In this document: piece after piece, positions 32,480 to 40,513 of the stretch | Numbering within the stretch: the first letter of the stretch is position 1 | Layout of the letters: every line of letters begins with the position of its first letter | From: JBCBAP01 sp038532435 | GTDB lineage: Bacteria; Pseudomonadota; Alphaproteobacteria; Rhodobacterales; Rhodobacteraceae | Direction: 5' to 3' | Assembly (NCBI GenBank): GCA_038532435.1 | Contig: JBCBAP010000025.1 | Location: forward strand, 1 to 47,739 | DNA: 47,739 nt | Position numbers and translations under genes: made by a program | The notes under the pieces: generated by a model | Told to the model about the DNA's origin: nothing | Database searches by the model: none | The model's input: only the letters and a program-made list of their open reading frames with translations

Positions 32480-34258
32480 TCAGAGGGGCCAGAGCAGGGG
32501 AATGAGGAGGCTCGACAAAAGGCCGAGCGAGATGTTCAGCGGCAAGCCGATCCGCACGAAGTCCGTGAAGTGATAGCCCCCCGGCCCGTAGACGAGCGTG
32601 TTGGTCTGGTAGCCGATGGGCGTCGCAAAGCTTGCTGAGGCCGCAACCATGACCGCGACGACGAGAGGGCGCGGATCGACACCCACCGCCTGGGCAAGCC
32701 CGATCGCGACCGGGGTGACGACGACCGCCACCGCGTTGTTCGATACCATCTCCGTCAGGGCGGAGGTGATCAGGTAGATCGACCAGATCAGCAGCACCGG
32801 GGGCAGCACCATCAGACCCGGTGCCGCCGCCTCCGCGATCAGATCCACCGCGCCGGAGCTCTCCAGCCCCGTCCCCACCGCGAGCATCGAGAAGATGAGC
32901 GCGAGGAGCCGTGCGTCGACAAAGCCGAAGGCCTCTTCCGCATCGATACAGCGGCTCACCAGGATCGCCGTCACGCCGAGCAGCCCCAGAACGTGGATCG
33001 GCGCGACACCGAGTGTGGCGAGCACTACGACCGCGGCGAGAACTGCGAAGACGATCGGCGCGTGGCGCCGCCGGAACGGTCGCTCCCGCGGCTCCGCGAT
33101 GTTCACCAGATCCACATCCTGGGCGAGCCGCTGGATGTCTTCCGGTGCCCCTTCCAGCAGCAGCGTATCGCCCACACGCACGACCACGTCGTCGAGCTGC
33201 CGCCCGAGATTCTGGTTCCGTCTGTGTACGGCGAGCGGATAGACCCCGTAACGGCGGCGCAACCGCAAACCGCCCAAGGTCCGCCCGATCAGGCGGCATC
33301 CCGGGGAGATCAGCGCTTCTACGGTCACGGATTTGCGCGAACTCAACTGGTCCACCATGGCGATCGCCTGGTTGTCCTTCAGCGTCAACAGTTCCTGCAC
33401 GCCGGTGCGCAGCACCACCCGGTCCCCGGATTCGAGCGTGACATCCGGAAAGCTCCGCCGCAGGGAGGCATCGCCGCGCAGGACGTCGATCACCCGCATC
33501 CCGTCCCTGCGGAACAGATCAACGCTCATGACCGGCTGTCCCACGACCGGCGAACCTTCCGGCACCGCGATCTCGGTGAAGAATTTCTGGGAGGTCCGCT
33601 CGCTGACGAAATCCACCATGCCGGACCGGTCCGGCAACAGCCGCGGCCCGAGCAGCCTGAGGTAGGCAAGCCCGAAGGCGACCAGCACCACCGCAAGCGG
33701 TGTGATCTCGAACAGGGTGAAGGGTGCAAGGCCGGAGGCCTGCGCGATCCCGTCCACAAGCAGGTTGGTCGACGTGCCGATCAGCGTGCACAGCCCTCCG
33801 AGGATCGCCGTGTAGCTGAGCGGGATCAGCAGCTTCGACGCGGGCAAACCGAGTTGATGGGCGAGGCCCACGACGACCGGGATCATCATCACCACGACGG
33901 GCGTGTTGTTCATGAACGCGGAGGCAACAAGCACGAAACCCGCGAGCCCGGCCAGCATCGCCTTCGGCCGCGCCTCGCTTTGCGCGGCGACCCGGTTCGA
34001 CAGGTAGCTGAGCGCTCCGGTCCGCACGAGCCCGCCCGTCAGGATGAACATCGCTGCGATGGTCCAGGGCGCGGGGTTGGAGAAGATCATCAGGAGGTCG
34101 GACTGCGGCAGCACCCCGGTCACCAGCATCGCCGCGGCTGCCGCCATGGCAACGACCTCCGTCGGCCAGCGCTCGGCCATGAACAGCGCGAACATCGTCC
34201 CCACGATCAGGAGGGCGATCACCGGAGCTGCCGAGGAGGGAAGGAGAAGGTCAATCAT
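32480..34258 (-). CDS. SLC13 (DASS) family permease with RCK/TrkA-C domains
   Basis: A 592-residue inner-membrane permease. The N-terminal half of the transporter (helices up to about 195) contains the hallmark SAFMNNTPVVVMMIP and LIGTSTNLLVDG. Two cytosolic TrkA-C/RCK_C domains (about 205-285 and 295-385) interrupt it, with QPVMSVDLFRRDG and DTLLLEGAPEDIQRL. The second membrane half ends with a matching SNNAVAVVVTPVAIGLA and FATPIGYQTNTLVYGPGGY. Family members move dicarboxylates, sulfate or other anions with Na+; RCK domains suggest ligand gating. The substrate is not predictable. Confidence 0.95.
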   Translation of the reverse strand: MIDLLLPSSAAPVIALLIVGTMFALFMAERWPTEVVAMAAAAAMLVTGVLPQSDLLMIFSNPAPWTIAAMFILTGGLVRTGALSYLSNRVAAQSEARPKAMLAGLAGFVLVASAFMNNTPVVVMMIPVVVGLAHQLGLPASKLLIPLSYTAILGGLCTLIGTSTNLLVDGIAQASGLAPFTLFEITPLAVVLVAFGLAYLRLLGPRLLPDRSGMVDFVSERTSQKFFTEIAVPEGSPVVGQPVMSVDLFRRDGMRVIDVLRGDASLRRSFPDVTLESGDRVVLRTGVQELLTLKDNQAIAMVDQLSSRKSVTVEALISPGCRLIGRTLGGLRLRRRYGVYPLAVHRRNQNLGRQLDDVVVRVGDTLLLEGAPEDIQRLAQDVDLVNIAEPRERPFRRRHAPIVFAVLAAVVVLATLGVAPIHVLGLLGVTAILVSRCIDAEEAFGFVDARLLALIFSMLAVGTGLESSGAVDLIAEAAAPGLMVLPPVLLIWSIYLITSALTEMVSNNAVAVVVTPVAIGLAQAVGVDPRPLVVAVMVAASASFATPIGYQTNTLVYGPGGYHFTDFVRIGLPLNISLGLLSSLLIPLLWPL

Positions 34259-34364
34259 CCGAGGGGGCCTTCATGCGCCGCTGCCGGGTCAAATTCGACG
34301 CACATTGGCCGATCCGCCCCGGGGTCTCAAGGACTTCGTCTCTTTCGAATACCGCGCCGCAGCG

Positions 34365-35267
34365 TCAGGAAGGAGCGGGTTTTGCCTCTTCTTCCGCCCT
34401 CGGCTGGACCAGCGCCACGGCTACGAACATGAGCCCGAGCGCGAGCCAGACCCACACCGCGTACCGTTCGCCCAGAAGGAGCATCGACCACAGGACCCCG
34501 CTCCCGGTCACGATGTAGGCGATCAGGGAGGCGAAGACCGCGCCCGAACGGCCCACAAGCCAGACGTAACAGCTGTAGGCTGTTGCATGGCAGATCCCGG
34601 CACCGATGATCGCAAGTTCCGCCGGCCCCATGGCAGAGATGTCCACCGCGAGCCCTCCGCCGAGCACCGGCACCACAAGCAGCGCTGCCCCGGTGATGGA
34701 GGCCCCTGCAAGCACCTGTATCGGATCGAGCATGCCGGTGCCGCGCCAGGCGATGTAGTTGCCCTCCAGCCCGTAGCAGAGCGGCGCCAGCAGGCCGAGG
34801 AACACGAACATCACCTGAGCGGGATTCGGCAGGCTCGCGTCTGGCCCGACGATCAGCACGACCGCCGCAGCACCCAGTGCCACACCGGCCACCCGGCGGC
34901 TTTGCACCCGCTCGAGGCCGAGGGCCAGTGCGATCGGCATAGAAAAGAGCGGCACCATCGCGATCAGGATCGACATGATGCCTGCCGGCAGCCGGTCGAC
35001 AGCGGTGTAGGAGAAGTAGTTGGGCACCAGCGTGCCCAGAAGGGCCACCGTGAGGTAAAAGCCGACGCTCCTCCGGTCGAAGGGTAGCCCCCTTCCCCGC
35101 GCGATACAGATACCGCCCAGCAGCACACTGCCGATGAGAAGCTGCCACAGGATCAGTCCGAACACCGACGGATGACCGGTCACCGCGATCTTGGTCAACG
35201 GAATGGTCAGACCCCAGCAGAGACCCGCGGTGCCGAGCACCGCGAACGGCAACAGTCGGTCGCTCAT
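34365..35267 (-). CDS. DMT superfamily (EamA) permease
   Basis: A 300-residue, 10-helix inner-membrane protein built of two EamA repeats: LLPFAVLGTAGLCWGLTIPLTKIAV opens the first and ELAIIGAGICHATAYSCYVWLV the second. Also seen: VPNYFSYTAVDRLPAGIMSIL and GSGVLWSMLLLGERYA. These are metabolite exporters or importers of unknown substrate. The ATG overlaps the YmdB-type gene's TGA (ATGA at 35264-35267), so the two are coupled. A Glu-rich C-terminal tail is cytosolic. Confidence 0.93.
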   Translation of the reverse strand: MSDRLLPFAVLGTAGLCWGLTIPLTKIAVTGHPSVFGLILWQLLIGSVLLGGICIARGRGLPFDRRSVGFYLTVALLGTLVPNYFSYTAVDRLPAGIMSILIAMVPLFSMPIALALGLERVQSRRVAGVALGAAAVVLIVGPDASLPNPAQVMFVFLGLLAPLCYGLEGNYIAWRGTGMLDPIQVLAGASITGAALLVVPVLGGGLAVDISAMGPAELAIIGAGICHATAYSCYVWLVGRSGAVFASLIAYIVTGSGVLWSMLLLGERYAVWVWLALGLMFVAVALVQPRAEEEAKPAPS

Positions 35268-36082
35268 TCCCCCGGTCCGGTCGCGGCGAGGGCGCCGCCC
35301 ACCCGGATCGGCCGCGCTGATTTGGCAAGCCCGGTCCGGTCGTCGGTCTCAACGAAGATACCGCTGAGCGTGCCTGGCCCCTCCGCCGGGGTGAAGCGGC
35401 CCCCCGGCATCCCGGTGATGAACCGGCGCATGGGCTCCGCCGCATCCATGCCGATCACGCTGTGATAGTCGCCGCACATGCCCGCGTCCGCCATGAAGGC
35501 CGTGCCCTTGGCCTGGATACGAATGTCTGCGGTGGGCACGTGGGTGTGGGTGCCCACGACGAGGGACGCCCGGCCGTCGCACCAATGGCCCATAGCCATT
35601 TTTTCCGATGTCGCCTCCGCGTGGACATCGACAACGACCGCATCGGCGAGCCCGCCAAGGGTCGCGCGTTTGAGCGCTGCATCAATGATGGAGAACGGAT
35701 CCTCGAACGGGCGCTTCATGAACACCTGCCCCAGGATCTGAAGCACCGCCACCCGACGCCCGCCGGGCGCCTGATAGATGCGCAAGCCCTGACCCGGTGC
35801 TGCCTTCGCGAAGTTCAGCGGACGCAGGATCCGCTGTTCCCCCTCGATGAAGGTCATCATGTCCCGCTGATCGAATGCGTGATCGCCGAGTGTCAGGCAG
35901 TCGATGCCTGCCCCCAGAAGCTCCGCCGCGTGTTTGCCGGACAGACCCGCGCCAGCGGTCGCATTCTCCCCGTTCACGATGACGAAATCCGCCCGCAGGT
36001 CGTCCCGCAGCCCGGGCAGATGTTCGAGGATCGCGGTGCGGCCGGAACGGCCGACGATGTCGCCGAGAAAGAGGATGCGCAT
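35264..36082 (-). CDS. YmdB-type metallophosphoesterase (TIGR00282)
   Basis: A 272-residue calcineurin-like phosphoesterase. The di-metal site motifs are LFLGDIVGRSGR, VNGENATAGAG, TLGDHAFDQ, VDVHAEATSEK and VVGTHTHVPTAD, in family order. YmdB in Bacillus cleaves cyclic 2',3'-nucleotides and affects sporulation and biofilm; the role in alphaproteobacteria is not established. Starts 9 nt after the 5-formyl-THF cyclo-ligase gene, a common pairing in Rhodobacterales, and is coupled to the DMT permease downstream. Confidence 0.95.
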   Translation of the reverse strand: MRILFLGDIVGRSGRTAILEHLPGLRDDLRADFVIVNGENATAGAGLSGKHAAELLGAGIDCLTLGDHAFDQRDMMTFIEGEQRILRPLNFAKAAPGQGLRIYQAPGGRRVAVLQILGQVFMKRPFEDPFSIIDAALKRATLGGLADAVVVDVHAEATSEKMAMGHWCDGRASLVVGTHTHVPTADIRIQAKGTAFMADAGMCGDYHSVIGMDAAEPMRRFITGMPGGRFTPAEGPGTLSGIFVETDDRTGLAKSARPIRVGGALAATGPGE

Positions 36083-36091
36083 CGCGCCCGT

Positions 36092-36664
36092 CTACTCCCG
36101 CCGGTCGAGCGGCACAAGCCCGCGTTCCGTCACCATTGCATCGAGAGGCTGGTCCGTCGCCTCCCGCGGGACGGCGGCAACCTCCTGCCCGGCGAAAGCA
36201 AAGCCGACGGCCCGCGTCGGACGCATGGCCCGAAGACACTCCAGCGTGCGGTCGTAGAATCCACCGCCATAGCCAAGGCGATAGCCCGCCCGGTCAAAGG
36301 CGAGCAGGGGTACGATGAGCGTGTCCGGCTCCATCCACTCGGGCTGCACCGGGATCCGCGCGCCGAAGGCACCGTCCTCCATGGCGATGTCCGGATGCCA
36401 GCGGGCGAAGCGCAGCGGCAGGGCAGCCCCGTCGATGACCGGGACGCAGACGTCGAAGCCCCGCGCGACAAGGGACGACATGGTTGGCAGCGGATCGATT
36501 TCCGTCCGGATCGGCATGTATCCCGATACGATCCGCCCCATGCCCCTGATCACGTGGGACAGAAGTGCTGCGCCGTCGTCGGCCCGCGCCGCGGCCCGCA
36601 TCGTCCGGCGGCGCGCGAACGCGACCTTGCGCACCAGCGCTTTCGTTGCCTGAAGATCCGTCAT
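36092..36664 (-). CDS. 5-formyltetrahydrofolate cyclo-ligase
   Basis: A 190-residue ATP-dependent enzyme converting 5-formyl-THF to 5,10-methenyl-THF. Seen: KALVRKVAFARRRTM, GYMPIRTEIDPLP, FDRAGYRLGYGGGFYDRTL (folate/ATP loop, invariant) and ATDQPLDAMVTERG. The start is the ATG at 36664, with GCGGAG just upstream; the frame is open earlier but not conserved-looking. It is preceded by a structured region that may encode 6S RNA, the common arrangement ssrS-cyclo-ligase, and leads the cyclo-ligase/YmdB/DMT unit. Confidence 0.95.
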   Translation of the reverse strand: MTDLQATKALVRKVAFARRRTMRAAARADDGAALLSHVIRGMGRIVSGYMPIRTEIDPLPTMSSLVARGFDVCVPVIDGAALPLRFARWHPDIAMEDGAFGARIPVQPEWMEPDTLIVPLLAFDRAGYRLGYGGGFYDRTLECLRAMRPTRAVGFAFAGQEVAAVPREATDQPLDAMVTERGLVPLDRRE

Positions 36665-36739
36665 GCTCCGCTCGTAGGACGGGCCACCATACCGCGCAAG
36701 GCGTTTGGCCGACTGAAATTGCGCTGACAACACCGCCGG

Positions 36740-36890
36740 GGCGCCCGGCACGAGAGGAGCAGGATGAAAGCGGCGGGCCCGTAGCGACCGTGTTGGCGTC
36801 GAATCCTCGGAGCCTGGCTAACCAGGTGGGCGCCAGGTGCGATAGGCCAGGACCAGTCGCAGAGCCAGCTCCCTCGAGAATGAATAAGGC
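36740..36890 (-). ncRNA. ssrS: Candidate 6S RNA upstream of 5-formyl-THF cyclo-ligase
   Basis: The cyclo-ligase gene is preceded on its own strand by a GC-rich, strongly structured non-coding stretch. On the minus strand GAGGGAGCTGGCT (36878-36863 side) pairs imperfectly with AGCCAGGCTCCGAG (36819-36806 side). Inside it CCTGG (36826-36822) and CCAGG (36817-36813) form a perfect small hairpin with a 4-nt loop. 6S RNA is often found at this position in proteobacteria, and the block around 36760-36850 resembles what I remember of Rhodobacterales 6S. Ends are approximate and no covariance model was run. The rest of the 398-nt gap (36665-37062) shows nothing else clear. Confidence 0.4.
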
Positions 36891-37062
36891 CACAGGGATA
36901 AGGCCAATTCACGGGAAGAACAGCACCCGCCACCAGCAAAGATAGAGAGCAGGGGGGCCGCTGGAAAGGGGGCGCGTCAGAAACGTCGCGGAGGTCTGCC
37001 CGGCGTAAGGGCTTATCAACCTTATTGGGCGAAGAAGGCGGGGCCGAATCCTTGAGGAGCCG

Positions 37063-39294
37063 ATGCCGTTTCCGCGTCTCAAATCGCCCCGCCGCCGCCG
37101 GATCGTCCTCGGCAACCACCGCCGCGATGGCGGGCGGGGTGCCCGGGAAACGAGACTGACCTGCGAGGAGGGCCGGAAGCCCGTCCGCCGCTGGGGTTTC
37201 CCGGGCGACGGAGGGGCGCAGCAGGTCGTGAGGCCTGGCACGGCGAGGGGCCGGGCCGCTGCGCAGCTTCTGATGCGGGCGGAGGGTCGCGTGGATCTCA
37301 CGCTGATCCTCAGCGCACTCCTGAGGGAGCGTGGCGGTTTGCGGCTCGCCCTTTTCCTTGTGCCGGTGGCGCAGGGCCTGACGCTCGTCCTGCCGAGCCC
37401 TTCGTTCCGCCGACCGCTGATGATGCTGGGCGCACTCGCAATCCTTCTCCTGTGCCTGCCGCGACGGCCATGTGTCCGATGGGGCGGGCGTCTTGGCGAG
37501 ACGGGCGGGCCCGTGCGCTGGAGCGATCGTCTTACGCCGCAGACCCTCCTCGATATGCTGCCCGAGGAGACCCCTCCAAGAGTACGGGCGGAGTGCGAGC
37601 TCATCGCGGCCGCAGTCCGCCATCCGCGCTTCGGCGATCGAGCGATCGACGCACCGGCCCTGCCCCGGATCGTGCAGGTGATGAACGCACCGGACCCGGA
37701 GCTTCCCATCCTGCGCCCGACGATCACCCGCTACATGGCCCATGTGCGGCGGGCGCGACGGCTGGAAGCACGGTTTCCTCTCAGGACCGACAGGGAGGCC
37801 GCACGCTTCACCCGCTGGTTCATCGAAACCGAAGTGCCCCGCATGACATCCCTGCGCCTGCCCGCGGCAGTCCTCGCCGGTCCGGGGCCAAGGCGACGAT
37901 GGCGGACGGGCGCTCAACGCGCGGTCGACACCCCGGAGGTCGCGCGCATCGCGGAGGATCTGCGCATGGCGCTGGAGACCGGGACGCTTGACGCATCTGA
38001 CTGGCTCTCCGGCCGTCTGGGCGGTGAGCCCGGTGCGCTGCGCCGTCACGCGCTGGCCCAAGCGCTTCTCGCCAACCTGTCGCTCGAGGGCGAGCTTGCC
38101 CCACCGTGGCGGAGCCCCCGGATCGCCGTGCTCGCGGACAGCACGGCGCGGACGCCTCCCAAACCCGCCCATCCCGTCACCGTGATCGGCCAGTGGGGGG
38201 ACGAAACCGGGCTTTCCCGCAACACGGCAATGACCCTCGACGCCCTCCACCTGGCGGGACTCGCCACACTGCACCGGCGGGTTGGATCGACGGACACCCG
38301 GTTTCAACCCGGTCGGCGTCTGAGGCGCCGGGTCCACCTGCACCATTGCAACGCCGACCGTCTCCCACAGCAGATCGCCGCCTGTCCGGACAGCGAATGC
38401 AGTCTGCATGTGGGGTTTCTGTTGTGGGAGCTTGACCGGGTGCCCGCGGCGCACCGTCTCGCCCTCGACCTGCTCGACGAGATCTGGGTGCCCAGCCGGT
38501 TCCTGCAGCGGTGCTACAGCGCGGTGACCAACACGCCCGTGGTGCTGATGCACAAGGGCATCGAGCTGCCCGCGGTGCGACGATTCAGCCTGGAAACGCT
38601 CGGTGCGCAGCCGGGGCGGTTCACCGCGCTGACCTGCTACGACGCCCACTCGTCGGTGGAGCGAAAGAACCCGATGGCGGCGGTGCGCGCGTTCCAGCGC
38701 GCCTTTCCCGATCCCAGTTTCCCTGCACAGCTGATCGTGAAATCGACCCCGCTTCCCGATGGACACTGGGGGGATCCCCGCGATCAAACAGGTCAGATCC
38801 GCGCTTGTGCCGCGAGCGATCCCAGGATTGTTCTGGTGGGGACGCTCCTGCCCTTCGACAGGTTTCTCGGGCTGATTGCCTCGGCAGACTGCCTGATCTC
38901 GCCCCACCGGGCGGAGGGCTTCGGCTATCTGCCCGCTTATGCCATGCGTCTTGGGACACCGGTGATCGCCAGTGACTGGGGCGGTCCGCGGGATTTCTGC
39001 ACGGAACGGACCGGCTTTCCGATCCCAGCGCGACGGGTCGAGGTGCCGAAGGGCCACGGTATCTTCGACGTCGACGGCGCAGGCTGGGCGGAAATCGATG
39101 AGGCGGCCCTGGCAGCCGCCCTGCGTCAGCTCGCCGAACATCCGGAGGATGCCAGCACCCGTATCTCCAACGCCCGGGAGCTGATGTTGCGGAAGTACAG
39201 CCCCGCCGCGCAGGGCCTGCGGTACCGCCCGCGACTGGCCGCACTTGGCGGGCTCGACCCGGCAGAGCCGGTACCGGGCCTCGTCGATCGTTGA
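37063..39294 (+). CDS. Glycosyltransferase family 4-type protein with N-terminal extension
   Basis: A 743-residue protein. The C-terminal part (about 350-720) is GT-B/GT4-like, with IGQWGDETGLSRNTAM, the donor-site motif PHRAEGFGYLPAYAMRLGTPVIASDWGG and ELMLRKYSP. A middle domain (about 165-270) carries MNAPDPELPILRPTITRYM, as in capsule/exopolysaccharide transferases. Residues 1-145 are Arg-rich, then hydrophobic (ALFLVPVAQGLTLVLPS and MMLGALAILLLCL), suggesting a membrane anchor. The ATG at 37063 has GAGGAG 3 nt upstream and GC3 bias holds from there, supporting this start; a later start is possible. Likely polysaccharide or LPS synthesis. Confidence 0.82.
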   Translation: MPFPRLKSPRRRRIVLGNHRRDGGRGARETRLTCEEGRKPVRRWGFPGDGGAQQVVRPGTARGRAAAQLLMRAEGRVDLTLILSALLRERGGLRLALFLVPVAQGLTLVLPSPSFRRPLMMLGALAILLLCLPRRPCVRWGGRLGETGGPVRWSDRLTPQTLLDMLPEETPPRVRAECELIAAAVRHPRFGDRAIDAPALPRIVQVMNAPDPELPILRPTITRYMAHVRRARRLEARFPLRTDREAARFTRWFIETEVPRMTSLRLPAAVLAGPGPRRRWRTGAQRAVDTPEVARIAEDLRMALETGTLDASDWLSGRLGGEPGALRRHALAQALLANLSLEGELAPPWRSPRIAVLADSTARTPPKPAHPVTVIGQWGDETGLSRNTAMTLDALHLAGLATLHRRVGSTDTRFQPGRRLRRRVHLHHCNADRLPQQIAACPDSECSLHVGFLLWELDRVPAAHRLALDLLDEIWVPSRFLQRCYSAVTNTPVVLMHKGIELPAVRRFSLETLGAQPGRFTALTCYDAHSSVERKNPMAAVRAFQRAFPDPSFPAQLIVKSTPLPDGHWGDPRDQTGQIRACAASDPRIVLVGTLLPFDRFLGLIASADCLISPHRAEGFGYLPAYAMRLGTPVIASDWGGPRDFCTERTGFPIPARRVEVPKGHGIFDVDGAGWAEIDEAALAAALRQLAEHPEDASTRISNARELMLRKYSPAAQGLRYRPRLAALGGLDPAEPVPGLVDR

Positions 39295-39319
39295 CAAATG
39301 TTCCTAAATTGTTCCTACT
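39291..39319 (+). promoter_or_regulatory. mmcB promoter with LexA (SOS) box
   Basis: The alphaproteobacterial LexA box GTTC-N7-GTTC is exact at 39300-39303 and 39311-39314. It sits inside the spacer of a candidate sigma-70-type promoter: TTGACA (39291-39296), 17 nt, then CTACTT (39314-39319). The -35 box includes the TGA stop of the glycosyltransferase gene. Transcription would begin near 39326, the mmcB ATG. LexA binding here would block RNA polymerase directly, giving DNA-damage induction. Confidence 0.82.
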
Positions 39320-39325
39320 TCTCGC

Positions 39326-39763
39326 ATGGATCAGGACCTCGCCCCCGGCTTCGCCCTCGCCCGTGGCGTGTGGCGTCATTTCGAAGAGCTCGACCTCTGT
39401 GCCGTGCCCGAGTTCGTGCCGCAGCGGGGGCTCCGGGTCGATCTCATCGCCCTGACCAAGTCCGGGGAGATCTGGATCGTCGAGTGCAAATCCTGCCGCG
39501 CGGACTACGCCGCCGACAGCAAATGGCAGCACTACATGGACTGGTGCGACAGGTACTTCTGGGCCGTCGACACGGAGTTCCCGACAGAAATCCTCCCGCT
39601 TGAAACCGGCCTCATCATCGCCGACCGCTACGACGCGCAGATCGTGCGGGAGGCTCCGCAGCACCCCCTGCCCGCTGCCCGACGCAAGGCGCTGACCCTC
39701 AGGCTCGCCCGCGCGGCCGCGCGACGACTGCTGCACGCGACCGAAGGCGTCCTGCCTCAGTAG
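39326..39763 (+). CDS. mmcB: MmcB family DNA repair protein (PD-(D/E)XK type)
   Basis: A 145-residue protein of the MmcB/DUF2-type nuclease-like family. The PD-(D/E)XK core is visible: Asp39 in GLRVDLIALTKSG, then Glu53-Cys-Lys55 in IWIVECKSCRADY, followed by SKWQHYMDWCDRYFWAV. In Caulobacter mmcB is SOS-induced and needed for mitomycin C resistance. The LexA box 12 nt upstream agrees. There is no Shine-Dalgarno between the promoter and ATG, so the mRNA may be leaderless. The last 7 nt overlap the 3' end of the convergent GST gene. Confidence 0.95.
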   Translation: MDQDLAPGFALARGVWRHFEELDLCAVPEFVPQRGLRVDLIALTKSGEIWIVECKSCRADYAADSKWQHYMDWCDRYFWAVDTEFPTEILPLETGLIIADRYDAQIVREAPQHPLPAARRKALTLRLARAAARRLLHATEGVLPQ

Positions 39764-40404
39764 GCGAGCCGCCCCTCCATATGGTCGAACGGCACGCAAA
39801 CGGTGGTGCGATAACTGTCGCGGGTACACAGGTCGTCATACCAGCGACGCAGATTTGGGAGGTCCGGCCGCTCCAGCGGCATCTCGAAATACCGGTAGAG
39901 ATGAGTGCCGATGGCGATGTCGGCGAGGCAGGGTCCGGATCCAAACAACCACTTCCGCCCCGCGAGCATACCGTCGAGCAGCGCCATATTCCGTCCGGTT
40001 GCCACGATCGCCTGCTTCAGGCGCGGGTGATCGCGCTCCGCCTCCGGTGTCCGGTAGCCGCCCCAGAACACGCCGCTCAGAAAGTCGGGCTGCAGCCGCG
40101 TCGCGGTCCAGTCGAGCCAGCCATCGACCCGCGCCCGCTCTGCAGGCGCCACAGACCACCAGTCCGGCCCGCCGTACTGTGCAGCAAGATAGCGCAGGAT
40201 CGCGTGAGACTCCCAGACCGCGACCTCGCCGTCGCGCAGCACCGGCACCTTGTGGTGGGGCGTGAGCGCGGTGAACTCCGGATCGTCGAGCCGCCCGGCC
40301 TCCCCTCCGGCGGGAATGGAGCGATGCTCGAGCCCGATTTCGGCGGCCAACCAGAGCACCTTTTGCACGTTGAACGAATCGCGCCGTCCCCAGATCTCGA
40401 TCAT
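39757..40404 (-). CDS. Glutathione S-transferase family protein
   Basis: A 215-residue cytosolic protein with a thioredoxin-fold N-terminal domain (MIEIWGRRDSFNVQKVLW; HHKVPVLRDGEVAVWESHAILRYLA with the cis-Pro and Glu-Ser glutathione-binding pair) and an all-helical C-terminal domain (SGPCLADIAIGTHLYRYFEM). The Ser in RRDSFNVQ is the probable catalytic residue position. The ATG at 40404 follows AGGAAGG; earlier in-frame residues lack support. Substrate unknown; detoxification is the family role. Convergent 7-nt overlap with mmcB. Confidence 0.95.
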   Translation of the reverse strand: MIEIWGRRDSFNVQKVLWLAAEIGLEHRSIPAGGEAGRLDDPEFTALTPHHKVPVLRDGEVAVWESHAILRYLAAQYGGPDWWSVAPAERARVDGWLDWTATRLQPDFLSGVFWGGYRTPEAERDHPRLKQAIVATGRNMALLDGMLAGRKWLFGSGPCLADIAIGTHLYRYFEMPLERPDLPNLRRWYDDLCTRDSYRTTVCVPFDHMEGRLAY

Positions 40405-40513
40405 CCCAACCTTCCTCGGCACCCCACAAGCTCCGGGCTACATTGGATTTTCACCTTCCAGAGGTGCGGATTTGCGACTAGCGGGCGTGCCTGTCTAGGA
40501 GTATAGTCATCCC

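Noticed and set aside
36661..39297. 878-codon open frame on the minus strand
   Set aside because: Antisense to the glycosyltransferase gene and spanning the candidate 6S region; low-complexity translation and no ribosome site. The plus-strand frame carries recognisable GT motifs.
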